NCBI GenBank assembly: GCA_010692425.1
Contig: JAAHHJ010000048.1
Coordinates: forward strand, 5,621 to 38,585
Reading direction: 5' to 3'
Source of the DNA: Symploca sp. SIO3C6
Lineage (GTDB): Bacteria; Cyanobacteriota; Cyanobacteriia; Cyanobacteriales; Coleofasciculaceae
DNA: 32,965 bases
This document shows, piece by piece, positions 8,867-17,031 of the stretch (positions are counted from its first letter, which is position 1; each line of letters opens with the position of its first letter). The translations under genes and the position numbers were made by a program. The notes below the pieces were generated by a model, which was not told the origin of the DNA, ran no database searches, and worked only from the letters and a program-made list of their open reading frames with translations.

Positions 8867-9532
8867 GTGCGGCTCGTTCGGCTGAAATGAATTAGGTTCC
8901 AACTGAAATTCAGGGAAAGTCGGTGAGGTTCTTGAGAAAACTTCATCAATCTAAGGTACGAATTACCGAACTTAGAAAGGAGTAATTTACGAACCTTGAC
9001 AACTCAATTAGCTTGATGGTGAAATTCCATCCCACTCAGATACCGGGTGTGACTCCACTTCCACAGGTTCGAGACTGATCATCAACGCCTGAAGCTGGAA
9101 GGAAATGCGATAAAGCCTTGCTACTGAGGCATACCATCGCTAGGGAAGTAACTCATGGTTAACTAACACTAAACTGCTAACAAGCCTCGTAACAGAAAAT
9201 GGCGAAAAAGTAGATGATACGCCAAGCCAAAGGCAAGCTCCTTGGATTAAGTAATAGCCGTTGCTTAATCAAACTAGAGTGATTATCCGTTTGCTCTAGG
9301 AGGTATCTGTAACAGGAGTCGGGGTAAAGGCAGAACCTAAAAGTTACACAAGATAAGCTAATTGGGAACGAGTTAAACCTTATAGTCTCTTGAATAGGTC
9401 GATATTCAAGTAGGTGTCAACCGCATGGCTATAAGGGGAAGGATGTTCTAAGAAGCCAACGCTTTTCTGTAATGGAAAAGATACGCTGACGTAGGACGGC
9501 TTACAAAGAGTAATGAAGAAGTAAGTAATTCA

Positions 9533-11407
9533 ATGTCCAAAGCCATTAACGATTCAGTTAAGAGGAAGGAATACGAGACTAGCCAAACAGAAGCTTGGTT
9601 CAATATCAATTGGAAACAAGTCTCACGGAAAGTCTACAAGTTACAGAAACGGATTTACAAAGCTACCCAACGTGGCGACATAGGAGCAGCACGCTCCTTA
9701 CAGAAAACGCTTGTTAATTCATGGTCAGCTAAGGTTCTGGCAGTCAGAAAAGTCACCCAGGACAACCGTGGCAAAAATACAGCAGGAATTGATGGAGTTA
9801 AAACCTTAAAGCCCAATCAGCGAATACAACTGGTGGAAAGGTTAAAACTCAGCTCCAAATCCAAACCCGTCAGGCGATTATGGATTCCCAAACCCAATAA
9901 GAATCAGAAGAGACCTTTAGGCATTCCCACTATAGAGGAAAGGGCAACACAGGCTCTGCTCAAAATGGCTCTTGAGCCAGAATGGGAAGCCAAGTTTGAA
10001 CCTCATTCTTATGGTTTTCGTCCTGCCCGAAGCACTCATGACGCCATCACCTATATTCATAAAACTCTGTCAACGACAGACGGGAAATGGGTATATGACG
10101 CAGACATTTCAGGGTGTTTTGACAATATTGACCACAAAGCCCTATTGGACAAAATCAATACCTGTCCTACTTTCAGGCGGCAAATTAAAGCATGGCTGAA
10201 AAGTGAAGTTATTGATTTGAGCAATAAGGGTGACAAGAAAGGGTTTACTCCCTCAACCTCTGGCACAACCAAAGGCGGCGTTATCTCCCCACTCCTAGCT
10301 AATATCGCCCTTCACGGGTTAGAAAAACGGCTTAAGGACTGGTTATGGAATGAGAAGAAATATCGAATTCCAGAATGGAATGCTACAAAACAAAAATGGG
10401 GAACAGCAAAACAAGCCCATACCAAGGCAACTTTGTCAGTAGTCCGGTATGCTGATGACTTCTTGGTTATTCACCCAAATCAGGAAATCATTGAAGAAGC
10501 CAAGCAGGTGGTTGAGGAATTCCTAGCTGAAATAGGGCTAGAAATAAAGCCATCAAAAACCCAAATAGTACATTCTACTGAAGGCTTTGATTTTCTTGGT
10601 GTTAATATCAAACACTACAAAACGGGTGAGTACAGAAGTGCAAAGCGAACCAATGGCAAACCAACTGGGTATGTGGTACTAATCACTCCCAGTAAACAGG
10701 CTGTCCAGAACCACTACCAACGCCTAGCAAAAATTGTTGACTCACACAGGGCATTGCCACAGGAATATTTAATTAAACATTTGAATCCGATTATTCGAGG
10801 GTGGTGTAACTACTACAAACCCTATGTCTCGAAGGAGGTCTTTGTAAAACTTGACCATCTGCTTACTCAAAAGCTAATTCGATGGGCAAAAAGGAGACAT
10901 CCTAACAAACCGAGACAATGGGCATACCGTAAATACTTCACTCTCCAAAAAGGAGACAAATGGACATTCCGAAGCGATATAAATACCCTAGTCAAACATT
11001 CTGGCTCTCCAATTGTCAGAGATATAACGGTTAAAGGCGAGGCAAGTTTTTATGATGACAATCTCGCTGATTGGGCAAAACGAGTCAGTTCTCACCCCAT
11101 GCTAAATAACACAGAACTCAATCTGATCAAAAAGCAAAAAGGAATTTGCCCTCACTGTAAAGGCAGATTTAACGAGGGGAATTTATGGGAAATAGACCAC
11201 ATTAACCCTCTGAGTGAGGGTGGGAAAAGAGAGGTAAAGAACCTCCAACTCATCCCTAAACATTGTCATTTTGAAAAGACCAGAAACGAGCGTATGAAAG
11301 CCACAAAAAGTAGAGCAAGAAATTGCGCTGTGAGCCAGGAGCGGTGTGAGGTGAAAGTCTCACGCATCGTTCTGAAGACGAGTGGTAATCGTGAGGTTAT
11401 CGCTTAG
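9533..11407 (+). CDS. ltrA: Group II intron reverse transcriptase/maturase with HNH endonuclease domain
   Basis: This 624-residue protein should assist splicing and catalyse retrohoming of its host intron. In order it has an N-terminal RT extension (SQTEAWFNINWKQVSRKVYKLQ), the RT palm with KTAGIDGV-type and YGFRPARSTHDA motifs, the active site YADD at 306-309, the maturase (GIIM) domain with LNPIIRGWCNYY, and a C-terminal HNH domain with Cys539/Cys542 (CPHCKGRF) and His556 in EIDHINPLSEGG. All catalytic residues are present, so activity is plausible. The last 25 or so residues are translated from domains V and VI, and the stop ends six bases before the intron's 3' end. ATG 9533 has no strong Shine-Dalgarno. 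Confidence 0.93.
   Translation: MSKAINDSVKRKEYETSQTEAWFNINWKQVSRKVYKLQKRIYKATQRGDIGAARSLQKTLVNSWSAKVLAVRKVTQDNRGKNTAGIDGVKTLKPNQRIQLVERLKLSSKSKPVRRLWIPKPNKNQKRPLGIPTIEERATQALLKMALEPEWEAKFEPHSYGFRPARSTHDAITYIHKTLSTTDGKWVYDADISGCFDNIDHKALLDKINTCPTFRRQIKAWLKSEVIDLSNKGDKKGFTPSTSGTTKGGVISPLLANIALHGLEKRLKDWLWNEKKYRIPEWNATKQKWGTAKQAHTKATLSVVRYADDFLVIHPNQEIIEEAKQVVEEFLAEIGLEIKPSKTQIVHSTEGFDFLGVNIKHYKTGEYRSAKRTNGKPTGYVVLITPSKQAVQNHYQRLAKIVDSHRALPQEYLIKHLNPIIRGWCNYYKPYVSKEVFVKLDHLLTQKLIRWAKRRHPNKPRQWAYRKYFTLQKGDKWTFRSDINTLVKHSGSPIVRDITVKGEASFYDDNLADWAKRVSSHPMLNNTELNLIKKQKGICPHCKGRFNEGNLWEIDHINPLSEGGKREVKNLQLIPKHCHFEKTRNERMKATKSRARNCAVSQERCEVKVSRIVLKTSGNREVIA
11339..11372 (+). ncRNA. Group II intron domain V
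   Basis: It is a 34-nt hairpin. GAGCGGTGTGAG pairs with CTCACGCATCGTTC through the usual lower helix, bulge and upper helix, capped by a GTGAAAG-containing tip. It is the catalytic heart of the ribozyme and overlaps the 3' end of the maturase ORF. Confidence 0.85.
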
Positions 11408-11413
11408 TTTAAC

Positions 11414-11886
11414 TAGATTAGTAGCCCCCTAGCATCGCGAGGTGTTAGTGAAAACCCATCAAATTGCTGGAAACCCCTAAAGCCTTTATGTCAAAGCGAA
11501 ATCAGAAATGATAAGCGTAATGAAGCGAGAGCAGAAAAAAGTTAAAGGATTGACTAAAAGCTGTAAAGCAGTTAGTTTTTACAATGGGCAATCAGCAGCC
11601 AAGTCTCCTAGGAGAGAAAGGTTCAACGAACAGATGGTGGGTATCTTTGAGTCACTCTTATCTCACTGCCAATCTATTTATATGACGGGTATCAGCTTAG
11701 TTGTAAAAATAGATATGAGTGAATCAATAAGAGGAGTTGTTTACCAAATCAAAAACTCAAATATGTACAGCATTAGCCCACTTCCAAAAAGTGCCTATCC
11801 TATTAGAGTTGTAGATTATCGAAAAGGTAAGCCGAATCAAAGTTAAAGGTATGTTCTAGCCCCTACCGAAAGATAGGGTATTAGCG
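11414..11886 (+). ncRNA. Group I intron 2 in nrdB, preceded directly by the group II intron
   Basis: The start TAGATTAGTAGCCCC resembles the start of group I intron 1. Core pairings: P2 CTAGCA/TGTTAG around TCGCGA, P3 ACCCATC/GGTGGGT (11454-11460/11636-11642), P4 TTGCTG/CAGCAG (11464-11469/11593-11598), P7 GAACA/TGTTC (11628-11632/11852-11856), P8 CTTTGA/TCAAAG (11645-11650/11837-11842), and a P9 hairpin CCCTACC-GAAA-GATAGGG (11861-11878). The final base is G (11886). The guide GCCC (11424-11427) would pair with the exon end GGGT (8863-8866), but only once the group II intron is gone. The P8 loop is enlarged (about 185 nt) and may hold a decayed endonuclease ORF. Confidence 0.85.
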
Positions 11887-12347
11887 TCATTTACTTCTAT
11901 AATCTAGCTTCTAGAATGTTGATGCCAGGGAGTGCAGACATTTTCAAGATGATCAACCGAGATGAACTTAGTCACGTCAGACTCTTTCAAAAGCTAATCC
12001 CAGAAGCAATGCATATCTTCCCTCACTCAGTGGAACAAATTTATGAAATGTTTGAGGCAGCAGTATCTCACGAGTGCCGATGGACAAATCATATTGTGGG
12101 TAACAATATTCTCGGCATTACTGAAACCAGTACAGAGCAGTACACTAAGTATCTAGCTAATGTCAGGTTGCGCTCTATTGGTTTGAAGCCACTATACTCA
12201 GAATCGAAATATCAAAAGAGTCCTTACGCTCACCTAGAACGTTTCTCTGATACCAAAAAAGCAGCCCATACTAAGGCAAACTTTTTTGAAGCTAGTGTGA
12301 CTAGTTATGTGATGTCATCAGGGATTACTGGCTGGGATGAGATTTAA
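11887..12347 (+). CDS. nrdB: Ribonucleotide reductase small (beta) subunit, exon 3 of 3
   Basis: This exon completes codon 218 (Phe, T+TC) and ends with the stop, giving a spliced protein of 370 residues. It reads IYFYNLASRMLMPGSADIF, then NRDELSHVRLFQKLIPEA with metal ligands Glu244 and His247, and closes with YAHLERFSDTKKAAH...SYVMSSGITGWDEI. The distance from Glu210 (exon 2) to Glu244 is 34 residues, identical to Glu204-Glu238 in E. coli NrdB, which supports the predicted splice junction. An in-frame ATG at 11916 could be mistaken for an independent start, but a protein starting there would lack the radical tyrosine and four ligands. Confidence 0.93.
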
Positions 12348-12352
12348 CTTCA

Positions 12353-12539
12353 ATTGTTCATAGTTCATTGTTGATTGTTCATTGGCAAGATTGTTCATAG
12401 TTCATTGTTGATTGTTCATTGGGTTTGTATGCCACAAATGTCGAATACAAACCCAATGAGCAATGAACCACGAGCAATGAACCATGAACCATGAACCATG
12501 AGCAATGAACCATGAACAATTAACCATGAACAATTAACC
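12353..12539. repeat. Large palindromic repeat of TTCAT/ATGAA units around a TTTGTATT-armed hairpin (copy B)
   Basis: A 33-bp unit made of ATTGTTCATAGTTCATTG plus TTGATTGTTCATTGG is perfectly repeated at 12353-12385 and 12390-12422. The central hairpin 12418-12457 has perfect 12-bp arms (TTGGGTTTGTAT and ATACAAACCCAA). The right flank (12457-12539) is the inverse orientation: AGCAATGAACCATGAACCATGA-type units. The array ends at the ATG of the next gene. Its core matches copy A at 7297. Confidence 0.9.
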
Positions 12540-13922
12540 ATGAAACCCTTACCAAAGTTAATACTATTGCTGCTACTAACTACAGCAGTTGCTTGTAACG
12601 CTACTAGCGCTTCCACTGAGGAATCAGAGGAATCAATTGTCCCAACTCCAGAGCCAGTCCCTGTAGGCAAATTACCCCAAACAGTTGAGCCATCCAAACA
12701 GCAGCAAACTACTACCGTCGCCACGAAAAACCTTCTAAGTACCCAGGCGCTGACTCCTCAAGCAATTAGCATCACTCTGGGTGACTTGCCCCAGCCCTTT
12801 GCCTCCAATAGTGCCTCCAAGTCACCCAGAGTCGTTGCCATTCCACCCAACCCAACCCTGAAAGTACCAGCTGGCTTTGAGGTTAACGTTTTTGCTGATG
12901 GTTTAGAGAGTCCTCGTTGGCTAGCTCTTACCCCCAACGGTGATATCCTAGTTACAGAAACTAGGGCAAACCGTATTCGTCTACTGCGCGACAGCAATGG
13001 TGATGGCGCAGCTGATGTTAAAAAAACTTTTGCCAGTTCCCAGAATGGGTTAAATATTCCCTTTGGTATGGCTTTTACTGGTAACTTCTTCTTTCTGGGT
13101 AATACAGATGCCCTGCTGCGGTTTCCCTACACCCCGAATCAAGAGCAACTTACTGGCAGGGGTGAAAGAATTGCTCAGTTACCTGGCGGCGGCTACAATC
13201 AGCATTGGACACGTAATGTTGTCGCCTCACCAGAAGGGACAAAGCTCTACGTTTCTGTGGGCTCACGTTCCAATGTTAGTGAAGAACCTCTGCCCCGTGC
13301 TTCTGTACAGGTACTCAACCTAGATGGTTCTAACCAACAGACTTTTGCCTATGGTTTACGTAACCCAGTCGGTCTTGATTTTCATCCGCTCACTGGTGAA
13401 TTATACACTACTGTCAACGAGAGAGATGGTATGGGTGATGACCTGGTACCAGATTACCTGACGCGTATTCGCCAAGGGGAATTTTATGGCTGGCCCTACG
13501 CCTACTTATCACCAAATTTAATTGAACCACGTCAGACGATAAATTCTCAAAGCAAACGCCCTGATTTAGTAGCTCAAACTCTTACTCCTGATGTCCTATT
13601 CCAGTCTCACTCAGCAGCTTTAGGGTTGCAGTTTTATGATGGAAAAACTTTCCCTGAAAAGTACCGCAATGGTGCATTTGTTGCCTTTCGTGGTTCTTGG
13701 AATCGCAACCAGGGTACTGGCTACAAAGTGGTTTTTGTCCCTTTTGATACCTCTGGACAACCTCTGGGTTATTATGAAGACTTTCTCACTGGTTTTTTAC
13801 TAAATCCCTCTGGTCCTACTACTTGGGGACGCCCAGTGGGTTTATTGGTGCTACCAGATGGCTCCTTGTTGTTTACGGAAGAAGCTAATAACCGCATTTA
13901 TCGTATTCAATACAGGGGTTGA
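12540..13922 (+). CDS. PQQ-dependent sugar (sorbosone) dehydrogenase-like lipoprotein
   Basis: The 460-residue protein begins with a lipoprotein-type signal (MKPLPKLILLLLLTTAVAC, lipidation on Cys19), then a Thr/Ser/Pro-rich linker to about 90, then a six-bladed propeller typical of the L-sorbosone/soluble glucose dehydrogenase family. Characteristic segments are GFEVNVFADGLESPRWLA, GDILVTETRANRIR, QHWTRNVVASPEG, AYGLRNPVGLDFHP, GDDLVPDYLTRI, GEFYGWPYAY and a late FVAFRGSWNR. By family it would oxidise a sugar at the cell surface or in the periplasm, with PQQ as cofactor; substrate unknown. The start codon is the last ATG of an ATGAAC-type repeat array, and no Shine-Dalgarno is visible, so expression signals have apparently been overwritten or supplied by the repeat. 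Confidence 0.85.
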   Translation: MKPLPKLILLLLLTTAVACNATSASTEESEESIVPTPEPVPVGKLPQTVEPSKQQQTTTVATKNLLSTQALTPQAISITLGDLPQPFASNSASKSPRVVAIPPNPTLKVPAGFEVNVFADGLESPRWLALTPNGDILVTETRANRIRLLRDSNGDGAADVKKTFASSQNGLNIPFGMAFTGNFFFLGNTDALLRFPYTPNQEQLTGRGERIAQLPGGGYNQHWTRNVVASPEGTKLYVSVGSRSNVSEEPLPRASVQVLNLDGSNQQTFAYGLRNPVGLDFHPLTGELYTTVNERDGMGDDLVPDYLTRIRQGEFYGWPYAYLSPNLIEPRQTINSQSKRPDLVAQTLTPDVLFQSHSAALGLQFYDGKTFPEKYRNGAFVAFRGSWNRNQGTGYKVVFVPFDTSGQPLGYYEDFLTGFLLNPSGPTTWGRPVGLLVLPDGSLLFTEEANNRIYRIQYRG

Positions 13923-14488
13923 TTGATTGAGCTTGGCAGAAATACCTGATCATGAGAAATATGAGCTATACAAATACAAATCCCGTCGGCGGTTTGTATT
14001 AAGTCCATGCCAATGAGATGCTCCCCACCAAAAACCATATCCTAGAAACTAAATTTGCTAATTGCAGAAATCACCTTGGTTTCTAGACCAGAAAAAATGA
14101 CCCAGGTGGTAAAAATTTTAGAGATGCTAAGCTCAAATTAGAATCGCAATTAAACTTTAGCACTTGCGGCTTCCTACTGAGTTAAAGATGGCAAATCATT
14201 ACCCTAGCTCTAGGGAGTACTATAGTTCCTAAGTTCAACTCCCAGTGTGAGGAGTAGTTCATTTATACCACTAGCTATCTGCTGATGAAGAGGTAACAGC
14301 CCCAAATCTAAGCTCTCAAGAGTTATCTAGTTTATAGTATTGTGGCAAAAATTTGTGAGATTATAGCCAAGTCTGTTCCTCACACTAGGGGTCAATGCTT
14401 TGAGCTGAAGCCTAAGGCGCTCTATGCTCTATATGAAGCTTACCTTCCAAGGCCGTTTCCCAGCAAGCTCACTAATCCCACTCTTTCT
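13923..14488. other. Intergenic region before pyk, with a small hairpin
   Basis: AATACAAA (13973-13980) faces TTTGTATT (13993-14000) across a 12-base loop. The arms share sequence with the palindromes at 7297 and 12418 (copy C, shorter). No T-run follows, so a terminator for the upstream gene is possible but not shown. The rest shows no gene. A frame open from GTG 14342 into pyk lacks conserved content before residue 50. Confidence 0.5.
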
Positions 14489-16252
14489 ATGCAACTATAC
14501 AATTCTCTACGCCGGACAAAAATTGTTGCCACGATTGGCCCAGCTACCAGTCAACCAGATGTTATTAAGAAACTAATTAAAGCTGGTGCAACAACTTTAC
14601 GACTTAACTTTTCCCACGGCACCCATGAAGACCACCAGCGTAGCATTCGTCTGATTCGCCAGATTGCATTTGAACTGGATCAGCCAGTGGGTATCTTGCA
14701 AGACTTGCAAGGTCCAAAAATTCGCTTAGGGAAGTTTGAAAATGGTTCGATTATCTTAGCATCAGGCGATCGCTTCACTTTGACTAGTGAACCCATGGCT
14801 GGTACCCAGCAAATGAGTTCTGTCACTTATGAACCTTTAGCAGATGAAGTACCCGTCGGTTCGACAATTCTCTTGGACGATGGCAAAGTTGAGATGCGAG
14901 TTGAAGAGATCAACCGAGTCAAACGAACTTTAGACTGTCGTGTGGTTGTCGGTGGTCCTCTCTCCAACAATAAAGGTGTTAACTTCCCTGGCGTCTACTT
15001 ATCCATTAAAGCCCTTACCAGTAAAGACAGACGGGACTTAGTATTTGGTTTGGATCAAGGGGTTGATTGGGTTGCTTTGAGTTTTGTACGCAACCCCCAA
15101 GATGTCCTTGAAATTAAAGACCTCATTACTAGTGCTGGCAAGCAAGTCCCGGTAATTGTCAAGATTGAAAAGCACGAAGCCATCGAACAAATGGAGACAA
15201 TTCTCTCACTTTCCGATGGTGTCATGGTTGCCAGAGGGGATTTAGGGGTTGAATTGCCGGCTGAAGATGTTCCTATCTTACAAAAGCGACTGATTGCCAC
15301 AGCTAACCAATTAGGAATCCCGGTAATCACAGCTACTCAGATGCTCGACAGCATGGCTCATTCTCCAAGACCTACACGTGCTGAGGTTTCCGATGTTGCC
15401 AATGCTATCCTTGACGGTACTGATGCTGTGATGCTCTCTAATGAGACGGCTGTGGGTAAATACCCTGTCGAAGCCGTAGAAACCATGGCAAGAATTGCTG
15501 TGCGTATTGAGCGGGAACATATTGTGCGTAATGCCAAAGACACCAGACGCTCGATTCCCAATGCCATTTCTCAGGCCGTCGGCAAAATTGCTGAACAGCT
15601 GGAGGCATCAGCGATTATGACCTTAACTAAAACTGGAGCCACAGCGCGCAATGTCTCCAAATTCCGTCCCCAGACTCCCATACTAGCTATAACCCCCCAT
15701 GTTTATGTAGCTAGACAGCTGCAATTGGTTTGGGGCGTAAAACCATTACTGGTGCTGGATTTACCCTCCACTGGTCAAACTTCCCAAGCAGCAATTAACG
15801 TTGCTCTAGAAAAGCAACTACTTGCAGAAGGAGATTTGGTGGTGATGAGTGCTGGTACACTCCAAGGGGTTCCTGGATCAACAGATTTAATTAAAGTAGA
15901 AGTCGTGACTGCAGTTATTGGTCAAGGCATTGGCATTGGTCAAGGTTCTATCAGTGGCGTGGCACGGGTAGCTAACAATGCTATGGAAGTTGGACACTTC
16001 AACCCTGGCGAAATTCTGGTGGCACCTTCAACTAATGCTGAGTTTGTGGAGGTGATTCGCAAGGCTGCTGGAATTGTCACAGAAGAAGATAGCCTCACTA
16101 GTCACGCTGCTGTGATTGGCTTACGCTTAGGAGTACCAGTAATCTTGGGTGTCAAAGATGCTACAGACATTATCCGGAATGGGGCAATTTTGACCCTAGA
16201 TACACAGCGAGGCTTGGTGTATTCGGGTGCCACGGGCTCCAGTCGCAGTTAG
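14489..16252 (+). CDS. pyk: Pyruvate kinase with C-terminal phosphohistidine-type domain
   Basis: It catalyses PEP + ADP to pyruvate + ATP, the last step of glycolysis. The start ATG 14489 gives 587 residues beginning MQLYNSLRRTKIVATIGPAT, the usual cyanobacterial N-terminus; a GTG at 14342 would add 49 unconserved residues. Visible motifs are NFSHGTHEDH, LQDLQGPKIRLG, the B domain, the active-site signature IVKIEKHEAIEQM, MVARGDLGVELP, TATQMLDSM and DGTDAVMLSNETAVGKYP. The last 90 or so residues form the extra domain related to the PEP synthase swivelling domain (GIVTEEDSLTSHAAVIGLRLGVPVI), whose TSHA carries the histidine. This is the long bacterial pyruvate kinase type. It is preceded by a long intergenic region, so it is likely monocistronic. 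Confidence 0.95.
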   Translation: MQLYNSLRRTKIVATIGPATSQPDVIKKLIKAGATTLRLNFSHGTHEDHQRSIRLIRQIAFELDQPVGILQDLQGPKIRLGKFENGSIILASGDRFTLTSEPMAGTQQMSSVTYEPLADEVPVGSTILLDDGKVEMRVEEINRVKRTLDCRVVVGGPLSNNKGVNFPGVYLSIKALTSKDRRDLVFGLDQGVDWVALSFVRNPQDVLEIKDLITSAGKQVPVIVKIEKHEAIEQMETILSLSDGVMVARGDLGVELPAEDVPILQKRLIATANQLGIPVITATQMLDSMAHSPRPTRAEVSDVANAILDGTDAVMLSNETAVGKYPVEAVETMARIAVRIEREHIVRNAKDTRRSIPNAISQAVGKIAEQLEASAIMTLTKTGATARNVSKFRPQTPILAITPHVYVARQLQLVWGVKPLLVLDLPSTGQTSQAAINVALEKQLLAEGDLVVMSAGTLQGVPGSTDLIKVEVVTAVIGQGIGIGQGSISGVARVANNAMEVGHFNPGEILVAPSTNAEFVEVIRKAAGIVTEEDSLTSHAAVIGLRLGVPVILGVKDATDIIRNGAILTLDTQRGLVYSGATGSSRS

Positions 16253-17031
16253 CGGCAAGTAAGACTCCTAAATGTTGTAATTAAGCTGATAAACATTTAT
16301 ATTGCATATTTGTTAAGCAAGTAGTAAGGAAACTCTTAACGAGGAACAGCTAATACAGCAGTACGTATTAAGGTTAGGACAAGCTAAATCGCTAGAACTT
16401 TGTCAAATTCACCCCTTCTGCTTTCTGCCCTGGAGCCTTGCGCATAGCGCTATACCAAGTTGCAATATATTGACAGAGTTGGCTAAACAATGGGGGTGTA
16501 GTTTGTCTGAGGCAATACGTCGTCTAATTTAAGATTCTTAGTTAGGTTTTAACCTGACTCGCTCGGCAGCCAGCTGTTAAAACAACTGGCTATCTCTGGA
16601 AAAGAATTTGTTTTAGGTATTAAGAGTTTCCTACTATCTATTGCCTCATCTAATTGAAAAATTCTATATTTACTTATTTTGAAATTGTTGAGATCTTAAC
16701 AATTATATTTAATGTATTTATTTACAGGCGTTACTGCCTTCGTCTAACTATAAATCCTTAGCTATGTTTGACATAGCATCATTTTAGACATAAATATTAA
16801 ATCTTTAAGCTATGCTCTTGAGTATAAATAAACTTGCTACAGCTACTCAACAAAGCAATAATTTAAATCTGTTTGTAACAGCTCAACACTAAAAGCAACA
16901 CTTAATTAGTATCTCTTGATACTTAAATTGATTGATGGTCAAAATAATCTAAAGTTGAAAGGATATTGAAATAGTCAATAACTTTCTCAATCAATCGTAA
17001 ACTTATATCAACAGGGGCAAGGAATCTTCTC
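16253..17031. other. AT-rich intergenic region between pyk and ndh
   Basis: No gene or tRNA is visible in 780 bases. An inverted repeat, AGCCAGCTGTT/AACAACTGGCT (16568-16591), forms a strong stem with a small loop. It lies about 315 bases past pyk, without a T-run. The 3' portion is AT-rich and should carry the ndh promoter. An AAGGAA Shine-Dalgarno precedes the ndh ATG. Confidence 0.5.

Larger units (their letters stand above)
8867..11413 (+). mobile_element. Group II intron with intron-encoded reverse transcriptase, inserted at the exon 2/group I intron boundary
   Basis: The element begins GTGCG, the group II 5' consensus, directly after exon 2. Structured non-coding sequence (domains I-III) fills 8867-9532, the maturase ORF occupies domain IV, and a 34-nt domain V (GAGCGGTGTGAGG-TGAAAG-TCTCACGC-ATCGTTC, 11339-11372) and a domain VI stem (AGTGGTAA/TTATCGCT) follow. 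It ends in AC at 11413, fitting the AY rule. A candidate EBS1, ACTCAT at 9151-9156, can pair with IBS1 ATGGGT (8861-8866) by five Watson-Crick pairs and one U.G. The exact 3' end could shift by one or two bases. Confidence 0.9.

Noticed and set aside
8530-8895. Independent 121-codon gene
   Set aside because: It is nrdB exon 2 plus the first codons of the group II intron; NrdB homology continues upstream of 8530 and stops at 8866.
11916-12347. Independent short gene starting at ATG 11916
   Set aside because: It is the in-frame 3' portion of nrdB; conserved NrdB sequence continues upstream to 11887, and the fragment lacks most cofactor ligands.
14342-14488. GTG start extending pyruvate kinase by 49 residues
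   Set aside because: The extension shows no family similarity, and the ATG at 14489 gives the normal N-terminus and length.
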